Shown one piece after another: positions 53,017-61,025 of a DNA stretch of 64,000 nt. The notes beneath the pieces were generated by a model. The model ran no database searches, was not told where the DNA came from, and worked only from the letters and a program-made list of their open reading frames with translations. This stretch comes from Thiohalophilus sp046483665 (lineage in GTDB: Bacteria; Pseudomonadota; Gammaproteobacteria; UBA6429; Thiohalophilaceae). The translations under genes were made by a program, and so were the position numbers. Position 1 is the stretch's first letter. Every line of letters starts with the position of its first letter. Where the stretch lies: the NCBI RefSeq assembly GCF_046483665.1, contig NZ_JAWOCR010000040.1, positions 62,001-126,000 of the forward strand, given 5' to 3'.

Positions 53017-54455
53017 ATAGCGTTAACTCCGCGATTCTCGACGCCAATGTCGGCTGGCTGATCCTGGCCGTTTTCAGCGTGATCTGGATCTGGCTGGGCT
53101 GGTTCTGGGGGCGCAAGAATAAACATCTGGATGATTACATGCTGGCTGGTCGGCGCGTGGGCATGGCCCTGGGCACCGCCACGGCCATGGCCACCTGGGT
53201 GACCAGCAATACCACCATGGTCGCGCCCCAGTTCGCCCTGCAACTGGGTTTGTGGGGCATGCTGGGTTATTCGCTGGGCTCGGTCGGGCTGATGCTGTTC
53301 GCGCCACTGGCGCGCCGTATTCGTCAGTTACTGCCGTTCGGTTACACCAGCGGTGATTTTGTTCGTCTGCGCTATGGTGTCTGGACCTGGCGTGTATTTC
53401 TGGTGATTTCATTGTGCTATGCCATCGGCTGGTTGATCAGTTTGGGAATGGCCGGTGGCGTGCTGATTCACGCCCTGACCGGCATTGATTACCAGATCGG
53501 CATGACGGTCATATTAACAATATGTGTTTTGTATACCCTGCTGGGTGGTTTACGCGCGGTTATTGGTACGGACTTTATCCAGACCCTGCTTATCATTGGT
53601 GGGGTCGTGACCCTGGCGATCCTGACGATCAATGAGGTAGGGTTTGATCAGATGCACAGTAGCCTGCTGGCAGATCGCCCGGAACTGCTGAACCTGTTGA
53701 TGCCGGCTGCGGTCATGTTCCTGTTCAATAATCTGTTGTTTGGCATCGGTGAAATTTTTCATTCCAATGTCTGGTGGTCGCGTGCCTTTGCCTTTCGCAA
53801 GGACGTGGGCTTTCGGGCCTATCTGCTGGCTGGCATTATCTGGGTGCCGATCCCGATCGTGGCTGGCTTTATCGCGCTGGCGGCGCCGGCGCTGGGACTG
53901 AATGTGCCGGCTGCGGATATGGTTGGTCCCATGGTCGCCGCGGAACTGCTCGGTTTTGGCGGCGCCGTGCTGGTCTTTATTATTGTTTTCTCGGCACTCG
54001 CGTCGAGTCTGGACTCGCTGCTCGCCGCGACCAGCGATCTGGTTCTGACCGATATCTACAAAGGTCACCTCAACCCCGGGGCCAGCGATGAGCGATTGCG
54101 GATTATGGCCAAACGGATCGTGATACTACTGGGGGTGGCTACCTGGTTGATTTGCCTGCCGCGAATTTCTACTCTGGGCAGTCTGTTGCAATATCTGGGC
54201 GCTTTTGTTGCCAGTGCTATCTGGCCCATCGTTGCCGGACTATACTGGAAACGGGCCAACGCCACAGGGGCTCTGCTGGCCATGGTGCTGGGGACCGGTT
54301 GCGGTATCTGGGCCTATTTTGGCATCGGCTTTTATGTGGCGGCGCTGGTGTCGGCGGCGGTTTCCATGCTAACAGTCTTCATCAGCATGGCGTTGTCACA
54401 AACCGAATTTGAATGGGAACAACTGAAACAGAGCCAGGAGGGCAGCGCAACATGA
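53013..54455 (+). CDS. Sodium:solute symporter (SSS family)
   Basis: A 480-residue membrane protein with about 13 helices. It begins NVGWLILAVFSVIWIWLGWF and has WGRKNKHLDDYMLAGRRVG after the first helix, then ATWVTSNTTMVAPQF, the usual SSS substrate/sodium region, and ASSLDSLLAATSDLVLTDIY in the family signature zone. It probably takes up the substrate handled by the hydrolases. The stop overlaps the next small gene by 4 bp, as symporters with a small accessory subunit often do. Confidence 0.92.
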   Translation: MNSVNSAILDANVGWLILAVFSVIWIWLGWFWGRKNKHLDDYMLAGRRVGMALGTATAMATWVTSNTTMVAPQFALQLGLWGMLGYSLGSVGLMLFAPLARRIRQLLPFGYTSGDFVRLRYGVWTWRVFLVISLCYAIGWLISLGMAGGVLIHALTGIDYQIGMTVILTICVLYTLLGGLRAVIGTDFIQTLLIIGGVVTLAILTINEVGFDQMHSSLLADRPELLNLLMPAAVMFLFNNLLFGIGEIFHSNVWWSRAFAFRKDVGFRAYLLAGIIWVPIPIVAGFIALAAPALGLNVPAADMVGPMVAAELLGFGGAVLVFIIVFSALASSLDSLLAATSDLVLTDIYKGHLNPGASDERLRIMAKRIVILLGVATWLICLPRISTLGSLLQYLGAFVASAIWPIVAGLYWKRANATGALLAMVLGTGCGIWAYFGIGFYVAALVSAAVSMLTVFISMALSQTEFEWEQLKQSQEGSAT

Positions 54456-54574
54456 CCGCCAGTGCCACTTTCCTGGCCTTCATCGTAACGGCAGCTGTGG
54501 CAGTCTCCACGCTCACGCCGTTGATACTGATTTATTTATGGATAAGAGACTGGATAAGAAAACAGTTATGGTAG
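54452..54574 (+). CDS. 40-residue single-helix membrane protein, symporter accessory subunit
   Basis: This short gene begins with an ATG overlapping the symporter stop (ATGA at 54452-54455) and encodes 40 residues: a short N-terminus, one helix (about 7-30, FLAFIVTAAVAVSTLTPLIL region) and a basic, Trp-rich tail (WIRDWIRKQLW). Small one-helix partners are known for several SSS symporters. The 4-bp overlap and hydrophobicity support it strongly. It runs into the start of the next gene, whose first possible ATG (54538) lies inside it in another frame. Confidence 0.78.
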   Translation: MTASATFLAFIVTAAVAVSTLTPLILIYLWIRDWIRKQLW

Positions 54575-55659
54575 ACAAAATGCATTCCCATCCCGAAGAA
54601 TCCGTGGAACCGGTCATTCCCAAAGACTGGACCAGTGGTATCGAGCGTCCTCAATATCTGCTCGAGCATATACCCGAGGACCCCGCACCCCTGGTCGAGC
54701 TGGCCTACCTGCCTATCGTTTCGGTCCGCCAGTTAAGTCAGGACAAGATGGCGCAATTGTTCAGGCTGGCCGCGCTCTACGAGACTACGCCGTCGCTCTA
54801 TCAGCCGCCGTTGACAGGCAAGATCCTGATCAGTGCTTTCTATGAGCCGAGTACGCGAACGCGGCTTTCCTTCGAGAGCGCCTGGCACCGCCTGGGTGGC
54901 GATATTATGTCGATCACCGATCCGGCTTCCACTGGCATCGCCAAGGGTGAGTCGCTGCGTGATGTGGCCGAGATGTTCAACAACTATGGCGACCTGGTGG
55001 TGCTGCGCGATAATCACAATACAGCCGTTTATGAGATGATCGATGCCCTGCGCATCCCCATCATCAATGCCGGTAATGGCACCGATGAGCACCCAACTCA
55101 GGCCATGGCCGATATGTACGCCATCTTCAAGTGGCGGCCCGAGTTGCTCAATAACGACGTGCCCGAGGACAAGAAGATCAATATCGGCATCATCGGCATT
55201 CCCTCACGCATGCGTACGGTACGCAGCCTGTTACTGTTCCTTGCTATGTACCCGCGGGGTATCAATGAGGTTGTGGTCATCACTGATGAGACTGAAGCCT
55301 TCGCCGAGGATCAACTGGAAGAGCTGGAATCATCGGGGTTGAATATCCGTATCAGTAATAAACTCGATAAGGAGCTCCCCGAGCTCGATGTAGTCTATAT
55401 CAACGCGATTGCCTGGGTGGGAGATTCATTCGAGACTCACGGCGGTATCTTCAAGCTTGACGCCAACTCTTCCCTGAAGCCCGGCTCTATCATCCTCCAT
55501 CCACTGGCAAGAGGGGATGAATTGTCGACCGAGCTGGATGATACGCCACATAACTGGTATTTCGCTCAGGCCCGTGGAGCGGTCTTCATTCGCATGGCAC
55601 TCCTCACCACGCTAAGCCAGCGTATCAGCCAGGTGATGGAAGCCAGTTCTTATTCTTAA
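54538..55659 (+). CDS. Aspartate/ornithine carbamoyltransferase paralogue with altered substrate site
   Basis: A 373-residue carbamoyltransferase. Carbamoyl-phosphate residues are kept: STRTR (105-109), Lys136 in AKGESLRD, HPTQ (185-188), and Arg226 equivalent to the carboxylate-binding Arg167 of E. coli PyrB. But where PyrB enzymes read xRxQxER (MLRLQRER in the copy at 7602) this protein reads YINAIAWVG, so the aspartate side-chain ligands Arg229 and Gln231 are Ala290 and Ala292. The loop HPLPRxDE is HPLARGDE (321-328). The amino acceptor is therefore probably not aspartate. Starts at 54538, 54568 or 54580 are possible; none has a good ribosome-binding site. Confidence 0.88.
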   Translation: MDKRLDKKTVMVDKMHSHPEESVEPVIPKDWTSGIERPQYLLEHIPEDPAPLVELAYLPIVSVRQLSQDKMAQLFRLAALYETTPSLYQPPLTGKILISAFYEPSTRTRLSFESAWHRLGGDIMSITDPASTGIAKGESLRDVAEMFNNYGDLVVLRDNHNTAVYEMIDALRIPIINAGNGTDEHPTQAMADMYAIFKWRPELLNNDVPEDKKINIGIIGIPSRMRTVRSLLLFLAMYPRGINEVVVITDETEAFAEDQLEELESSGLNIRISNKLDKELPELDVVYINAIAWVGDSFETHGGIFKLDANSSLKPGSIILHPLARGDELSTELDDTPHNWYFAQARGAVFIRMALLTTLSQRISQVMEASSYS

Positions 55660-55688
55660 AACTCAGATACCCAATACAGAAGATAATT

Positions 55689-57707
55689 ATGTGTGGAATA
55701 GCCGGAATTTTTCATAGCACCAAAGAACAAACCATCGATCCTCAATTGCTGGTCAACATGGCAGCGATACAGCACCATCGGGGCCCGGACGGGTTTGGTT
55801 ACAAGTCACTGGAAGGACAGGGAGTAGGCTTTTCCCATGCCCGCCTGTCGATTATCGACCTCAACGAAGAGCGCGCACGCCAGCCTTTTCTGTCTCAGGA
55901 CAATAATCTGTTGCTGGCCCATAACGGCGAGTTTTACGACTACAAACGGATTCGTGCCGAGCTGACCTTGAAGGGCGCGCGTTTCAAGGCCAAGAGCGAC
56001 TCGGAGATGGTATTACATCTCTATCCCCGACTGGGTCTGGAAGATATGCTGACGCACCTGCGCGGCGAGTTCGCCTTTGCCCTGTATGACAAGCAGCATG
56101 ATCGGCTGATGCTGGTTCGCGACCGGTTCGGTGTCAAACCGTTGTACTGGACCAACACCGGCGACAAGATCGTGTTCGGTTCCGAGCTCAAGGTGCTGTT
56201 CGCTCATCCTGATGTGCCGCGGCGCTTCAATGCCAAAGGTGTATTTCACCAGCTGATGCAGACCACCGTGCCGGGCAATACCGCCTTCGATAATATCAAC
56301 CAGGTTAAACCCGGCCATGTGGTCATCATTGAGCGCAAGCACGGCAAATTCCAGGTGACCGACCAGAAATACTGGGATATGGATTTCCCTCTGCAGAGTG
56401 AACGCCTGAAAAACGATAGTGATGACGAGGAAAGCTACATCGAAGGCGTGCGCAAGCAACTGCTGGAAGCGGTACAGCTGCGCCTGGAAGCGGATGTGCC
56501 GGTGGCCTGTTATCTTTCCGGCGGAATCGACTCCTGTTCCACGCTGGGCATGGCCGCCGCCAGTCAGCAGTCACCGGTCAAGGCCTTTACCATCGGCTTT
56601 GACGACGCCGATTATGACGAAACCCCGATTGCCACCGAGATGGCCGAGTCGGTCGGTGCCGATCAGGATGTAATGCTGCTCAACGCGGGTCACCTGTACG
56701 AGAACTTCGAGGAAACCCTCTGGCATACCGAACGCACTATTTATAATACGCTGGGTGTGGCCAAATTATTGATGAGCCGGCATGTCAACAAGGCCGGTTA
56801 CAAGGTGGTGGTCACCGGCGAGGGTTCGGATGAACTGTTCGGCGGATATCCGGCTTTTCGCCGCGATATGTTTTTACACGGCATGGATACCCTGTCGCCG
56901 GCCGAACGGGCCGAATGGGAGAGTATCCTGGCCGAGGCCAACAAGTTATTCAAAGGCGCCATGCTGGCCGAGGATGAGGTCAGCGATCCGGCTCTCAACG
57001 AACTGATGGGCTTTACTCCCAGCTGTCTGCAGCCCTGGCTCGCCTCGGCGGTGCATGTGCCCGGCCTGCTGTCGCCTGCGCTGCGTCAGGAAGTCGAGGG
57101 ATATGCGCCCGGTCAGGCGATCGCCGAGGCACTGGACGGTGATATGCTCGAAGGCCGGCATCCGCTCGACAAGGCCCAGTACGTCTGGATCAAGACCATG
57201 CTGGAAGGCCAGATCCTCACCTGGGGTGGAGATCGCGTCGATATGGCTAACTCTATGGAAGCGCGGCCGCCGTTTCTGGATCATCATCTTGCCGAGTATT
57301 GCGCCCAGCTGCCACCCTCCATGCGGATCAAAGGGCGCACCGAGAAATACGTATTACGTGAAGCGATGAAGGGCATCCTGCCCAAGACATTGTATGAACG
57401 GGAGAAGTTCGCTTTCATGGCGCCGCCGGCGCATACCGATCCGGAAAAATGGGCCGCCCTCAAGGTTCTGTCTGATAACTATCTTTCCGATGAAGCGATC
57501 GAGCAGGCGGGCGTTCTGGATAAAGCCGGCGTGAAGGCGCTGTTCGATCTGCACGAGGCCGAGGACACGACCGCCTCGACGCAGGTGAAACTCGATGCGG
57601 TCATTAATCACATGATCGGTGTGCAGATCCTGCACAAGCATTTTATTGCCAATGATGTTCCTTCACTGGCCCGACAGAAGGCCGATGAGTACGGCTGGCA
57701 TGTTTGA
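55689..57707 (+). CDS. Asparagine-synthetase-like glutamine amidotransferase
   Basis: A 672-residue enzyme, longer than E. coli AsnB. The N-terminal glutaminase domain begins MCGIAGIF with Cys2 as nucleophile and has HRGPDGFG, ARLSIID and AHNGEFYDY. The synthetase domain has the ATP-pyrophosphatase loop CYLSGGIDSCSTLG (about 277-290) and VTGEGSDELFGGYP. It uses ATP and glutamine to turn a carboxylate into an amide. Relatives in osmolyte pathways amidate the alpha-carboxylate of peptides such as acetylglutaminylglutamine. It follows the carbamoyltransferase by 29 bp and is closed by a terminator. Confidence 0.92.
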   Translation: MCGIAGIFHSTKEQTIDPQLLVNMAAIQHHRGPDGFGYKSLEGQGVGFSHARLSIIDLNEERARQPFLSQDNNLLLAHNGEFYDYKRIRAELTLKGARFKAKSDSEMVLHLYPRLGLEDMLTHLRGEFAFALYDKQHDRLMLVRDRFGVKPLYWTNTGDKIVFGSELKVLFAHPDVPRRFNAKGVFHQLMQTTVPGNTAFDNINQVKPGHVVIIERKHGKFQVTDQKYWDMDFPLQSERLKNDSDDEESYIEGVRKQLLEAVQLRLEADVPVACYLSGGIDSCSTLGMAAASQQSPVKAFTIGFDDADYDETPIATEMAESVGADQDVMLLNAGHLYENFEETLWHTERTIYNTLGVAKLLMSRHVNKAGYKVVVTGEGSDELFGGYPAFRRDMFLHGMDTLSPAERAEWESILAEANKLFKGAMLAEDEVSDPALNELMGFTPSCLQPWLASAVHVPGLLSPALRQEVEGYAPGQAIAEALDGDMLEGRHPLDKAQYVWIKTMLEGQILTWGGDRVDMANSMEARPPFLDHHLAEYCAQLPPSMRIKGRTEKYVLREAMKGILPKTLYEREKFAFMAPPAHTDPEKWAALKVLSDNYLSDEAIEQAGVLDKAGVKALFDLHEAEDTTASTQVKLDAVINHMIGVQILHKHFIANDVPSLARQKADEYGWHV

Positions 57708-57735
57708 GCCAGTATGTATCATTACATAAAAAATA

Positions 57736-57758
57736 AAGGGGCCTCAGGCCCCTTTTTT
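57736..57758 (+). terminator. Rho-independent terminator of the 50502-57707 operon
   Basis: GGGGCC, loop TCA, GGCCCC, then TTTTTT, about 30 bp after the amidotransferase stop. It is a strong intrinsic terminator and marks the operon's end. Confidence 0.92.
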
Positions 57759-57848
57759 GATCGCTGAGTGACAGGCGAACGCCCCTGTATAAGAAAGTAT
57801 TGATATTTAAATATAACGGAAAGCAACTGTCTGGAATAAAGTAATTTA

Positions 57849-57864
57849 TGTGACGTCTTACACA
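57849..57864 (+). promoter_or_regulatory. CRP/Vfr-like site before the PstS-type gene
   Basis: TGTGACGTCTTACACA matches the TGTGA-N6-TCACA pattern with one mismatch. It lies about 80 bp upstream of ATG 57947. No Pho box was recognised. The match is short and may be chance. Confidence 0.28.
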
Positions 57865-57946
57865 GGATTGTCGATTGGACCTTGGGGTTAACCCGTAAAG
57901 TTGCCGAAGATGAGACAAGACGAATATCCAGTCAGGAGATGTCATA

Positions 57947-58858
57947 ATGAAACGCTTTCAATCCTTATGTGTAATCACCGTATTATTCGGACTATCGGCG
58001 CTTGTCGGTGCCGGGCAAGCGCAACAGACAGACATTAACTGGGCTGGTTGCGGGATTACCAAAAAAGCTTTTATGGCGGAACTGGCCAGGGCCTACGAGG
58101 TCAAGACCGGCATCCCTGTCTATCTCAGCGGGGGTGGCGCCACCAGGGGCATTCGTAATGCTGCGGCGGGCAATATCGATATTGGCGGTGCCTGTCGGAC
58201 TTCCCTCAACAGTCTGAAGGAAGAGCGTAATGCCCACCAGATCCCGGTGGCCTGGGATGCACTGGTGGTGGTAACCAACAAGAAAAACCCGGTGGACAAC
58301 ATCACCTTCGATCAACTGAAGCAGGTCTACCTGGGTAACATCACTAACTGGAAGGAGCTGGGTGGCGCCGATGCGCCGATTGAGCTCTACGTGCGTCGGG
58401 GAAAAATGTCCGGCGTGGGTCGTACCCTGCGCGAACTGGTCTTCAACAACTTCGATCAGGAGTTTGTCGCAAAATATGTTGAAAAGTCTTCCGGGCCGGT
58501 GGAAAGCGGCGTGGAAAATAACATCAACGGTATTGCAGTGACCGGTATCAGCAGCGCCCAAAAGCGGAATATCAAGATCCTCAAGCTCAACGATCACGAA
58601 CCCAGCTATGCGAAGATCAGAAACGGGGATTATGTGCTCTACCGCCCGTTATACCTGGTAACCAAACGGGGTTCGACCGACAAAAAGGTACGTGACTTCA
58701 TTCGCTACGCCGTGAGTCAGGAAGGCCAGGAGATCATTCGTCAACAGGGTACAGTACCCTATACCGAAGCCATGGCGCTGGTTATGAAACAGCTTGACCA
58801 GTACGAACGGGCCAGCCAGTCCGGTGCCTATCGTACCCGTGCGGACGGAAAGATATAA
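57947..58858 (+). CDS. Exported PstS-like substrate-binding protein
   Basis: A 303-residue periplasmic protein. The signal peptide ends near AGQAQ (about 25). The phosphate-binding-protein fold is shown by YLSGGGATRGIRNAAAGNIDIG, WDALVVVTNKKNPVDNITFDQL, GNITNWKELGG, RRGKMSGVGRTLRELVF and DFIRYAVSQEGQEII. The glycine-rich binding loops resemble PstS, though the ligand may differ. No permease genes follow, so it stands alone, as do many PstS-like proteins acting in signalling or scavenging. Confidence 0.88.
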   Translation: MKRFQSLCVITVLFGLSALVGAGQAQQTDINWAGCGITKKAFMAELARAYEVKTGIPVYLSGGGATRGIRNAAAGNIDIGGACRTSLNSLKEERNAHQIPVAWDALVVVTNKKNPVDNITFDQLKQVYLGNITNWKELGGADAPIELYVRRGKMSGVGRTLRELVFNNFDQEFVAKYVEKSSGPVESGVENNINGIAVTGISSAQKRNIKILKLNDHEPSYAKIRNGDYVLYRPLYLVTKRGSTDKKVRDFIRYAVSQEGQEIIRQQGTVPYTEAMALVMKQLDQYERASQSGAYRTRADGKI

Positions 58859-58883
58859 AACCCGGTCCTTACCGGTAAGGCAA

Positions 58884-58915
58884 AGAGGCACGCTCTGTGG
58901 CGTGCCTCTTTTTTT
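58884..58915 (+). terminator. Rho-independent terminator of the PstS-like gene
   Basis: AGAGGCACG, loop of eight bases, CGTGCCTCT and a run of T to 58915. It lies 25 bp after the stop. Confidence 0.92.
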
Positions 58916-58924
58916 GTGGTCTGG

Positions 58925-59340
58925 AAATGAACGCAAAGGATGCAAAGACGCGGAGAACGCAAAGAAGTTATTTTTTGGTATTACCAGCCTTTAATTCACT
59001 GCGAAAGTTGCATTCTTGGAATTTCTTCAAAGCGCACCTGAACACACTGACTTCACTTCCGTGTCTTCACTGCCTCGTTAGTTTAAATAGGTGTTCCAAA
59101 TGCCCGATCACTTTGCTTAAAAGATTGCTTCGCTTTGCTCGCAATGACCGATAAGAGAGAGGTCATTGCGAGGAGCAGCGTGACGAAGCAATCTCTCTGG
59201 ACTGGTATTCGGCACACTTATTCAATCAGGAATGCAGTATGAGGCATGCCTTTTGCCAAAATAAATATTTTCTCTGCGCCCTTTGTACCCACACAACGGG
59301 CATAAACGCCTTTGCATCCTTTGCGTTCATTTCCCAGTGA
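58925..59340. repeat. Compound repeat region (GCAAAG arms enclosing a GATTGCTTCG hairpin)
   Basis: The outer arms are GCAAAG-type: 58927-58966 (ACGCAAAGGATGCAAAGACG onward) and 59270-59333 (CTCTGCGCCC, CCTTTGCATCCTTTGCGTTC). Inside, 59122-59149 (AGATTGCTTCGCTTTGCTCG, then CAATGACC) is mirrored by 59161-59194 (GGTCATTGCGAGGAGCAGCG onward), a palindromic repeat type common between bacterial genes. The whole 416 bp has no gene and appears built of nested repeat insertions. Confidence 0.65.
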
Positions 59341-59397
59341 ACATAAACAGTGGATATATTCAGGATATGCCGCGATAGAGTTGTTTACGAGGGGCAT

Positions 59398-59430
59398 AAA
59401 AAAAGAGGCACATCATCTGATGTGCCTCTT
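59398..59430 (-). terminator. Rho-independent terminator of sat
   Basis: A perfect 12-bp stem, AGAGGCACATCA with TGATGTGCCTCT, and a 2-base centre, at 59404-59429. On the minus strand it is followed by a T-run (A-run at 59398-59404). It lies about 30 bp after the sat stop. Confidence 0.92.
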
Positions 59431-59455
59431 TCGGTGCTTCGGTAGTAATCCCTGA

Positions 59456-60646
59456 TCAGGCGTCTTTACTGGTGTAATAGTCGATCAGGATCTTGGCCAC
59501 TTCGGGGCGTGAGAACTCTTTCGGCGGGGCTTCGCCGTTGCTCAGCATCTCGCGTACCTTGGTGCCGGAAAGCAGCACGAAGTCTTCCTTGCTGTGATCC
59601 GGGGCTTCGCACATCATCACGACTTTGTTCAGTTTCTTGGACCAGGCGGTGTGATCGGCCTCGAAGATCTCGATATCCAGCGCACCTTTGGGCACTTCGT
59701 CGTGGAAAATCTTCTGCGCATCGAAAGGACCGTAGTAATCACCGACACCGGCATGGTCGCGGCCGATGATAAAGTGGGTGGCGCCCATGTTCTGACGGAA
59801 GTAGGCGTGCAACACGGCCTCGCGCGGTCCGGCATAGAGCATGTCGAATCCGTAACCGGTAACCATCACGCTGTTGGGCGGGAAGTAGAGTTCCACCATC
59901 TTGCGGATTGCGGCATCACGCACCGGGGCGGGAATATCGCCGGGTTTGAGCTTGCCCAGCAGCATGTGAATGACCAGGCCGTCGGCACCCAGGCGATCCA
60001 TGGCCATATGGCACAGTTCTTCATGCGCCAGATGCATCGGGTTACGGGTCTGGAAGGCGACGACCTTGTTCCAGCCGTGTTCCTGAATTTCGTTGCGGAT
60101 TTCCACGGCGGTGCGGAAGGTATCCGGGAAATCGGTGATGAAGTAGCTGAAGTTCAGCACGTCGATCGCCCCGGAGACGGCGAAACGGCCCTGGCTGTTA
60201 AAGGCGGCCACACCAGGATGCTCGCTGTCGGTCGTGCCATAGACCTTCTGGGTCATGGTATTCATCTGCTCGTCAGAAACCGTTTCAATGGCCTCGACAT
60301 CCATTATGGCCAGCACGGGATGGCCCTCGACATTGGGGTCGCGCAGGGCGATGCGCCTGGCGTCCTTGATCGCATCGACGTTTTCCAGCAGACACAGGAT
60401 GGGTACCGGGAAAAAGCTGCCGTCGCTCAGGATCATTTTCTCGGCCGCGCCCATGGCGTCAGTCAGATTCATGAATCCCTTGAGCGGATTGAAATAGCCG
60501 CCGCCCATCATCACGGCATTGCCGGCGGCCTGGGAGCTGATCACCACAGAAGGCAGGGACTCGGCCTCCTTTCGCAGAGCATCGTGTTTTGCGGAGTCAT
60601 AGACAAAGCGAGGCTGTAGCTCGTCGCTGCCGATAGGTTTGATCAT
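59456..60646 (-). CDS. sat: Sulfate adenylyltransferase (ATP sulfurylase)
   Basis: A 396-residue homo-oligomeric ATP sulfurylase (Sat type, not CysDN). The PUA-like start is IKPIGSDELQPRFVYD. The catalytic motif is AFQTRNPMHLAHEEL, followed by IGRDHAGVGDYYGPFDAQ and LLSGTKVREMLSNGE. In sulfur-oxidisers Sat runs towards ATP and sulfate from APS; in other cells it activates sulfate. No aprAB is in the window, so direction is undecided, but soeABC nearby fits sulfur oxidation. ATG 60646 has an AGGA site; the frame extends 23 codons upstream. Confidence 0.95.
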   Translation of the reverse strand: MIKPIGSDELQPRFVYDSAKHDALRKEAESLPSVVISSQAAGNAVMMGGGYFNPLKGFMNLTDAMGAAEKMILSDGSFFPVPILCLLENVDAIKDARRIALRDPNVEGHPVLAIMDVEAIETVSDEQMNTMTQKVYGTTDSEHPGVAAFNSQGRFAVSGAIDVLNFSYFITDFPDTFRTAVEIRNEIQEHGWNKVVAFQTRNPMHLAHEELCHMAMDRLGADGLVIHMLLGKLKPGDIPAPVRDAAIRKMVELYFPPNSVMVTGYGFDMLYAGPREAVLHAYFRQNMGATHFIIGRDHAGVGDYYGPFDAQKIFHDEVPKGALDIEIFEADHTAWSKKLNKVVMMCEAPDHSKEDFVLLSGTKVREMLSNGEAPPKEFSRPEVAKILIDYYTSKDA

Positions 60647-60825
60647 TCGTCCATCCTCAAGGTTAGGCCGCGGTGGGCATGGTTTGTTAAGTTCAGGCTG
60701 TCGTCCGGGAGACACGTTGGAGCGGGAATCCCCCTCGCAGCCCGGCTAAAATTCAGATGCACGACTATACACCACTCGATCCGGGGCGGAACAACAGGGA
60801 TATTTATGAGGGCATTAGAATACAG

Positions 60826-60996
60826 GGCCGAGGGACGAGGGACGAGTGACGAGGCACAAGCCTCCGGATACGGAAATTAGACTGAGTCGAAATGAAAGTG
60901 ATGCCAATTCATTTAACCCGGAGCTGAAAACAAAAAAGCGCCCGAAGGGCGCTTTAATATCTGGACTCGTCCCTCGTCACTCGGACCTCGTCCCTG
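60826..60996. repeat. GACGAGG-type convergent repeat around a terminator
   Basis: The left arm (60826-60856; GCCGAGGGACGAGGGACGAG, then TGACGAG) is mirrored by the right arm (60964-60996; ACTCGTCCCTCGTCACTCGG, then ACCTCGTCCCTG). The loop of about 105 bp holds the hairpin at 60932-60956. It is the second copy of the element found at 45785-45875. Confidence 0.7.
60932..60956 (-). terminator. Rho-independent terminator of the 61026 gene
   Basis: On the minus strand: AAAGCGCCC, TTC, GGGCGC, then TTTTTT and further T. A second GC-rich stem, AGGCGCCC / GGGCGCCT near 61000-61021, lies right after the stop and has no T-run. Confidence 0.85.
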
Positions 60997-61025
60997 ACAA
61001 TAGGCGCCCAGCGGGCGCCTTTTGT

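Noticed and set aside
57800..57860. Pho box before the PstS-like gene
   Set aside because: Only one partial CTGTC half-site is present; the second half does not match.
59594..60619. 341-codon frame opposite sat
   Set aside because: It is antisense to a highly conserved enzyme, and the product has no recognisable sequence.
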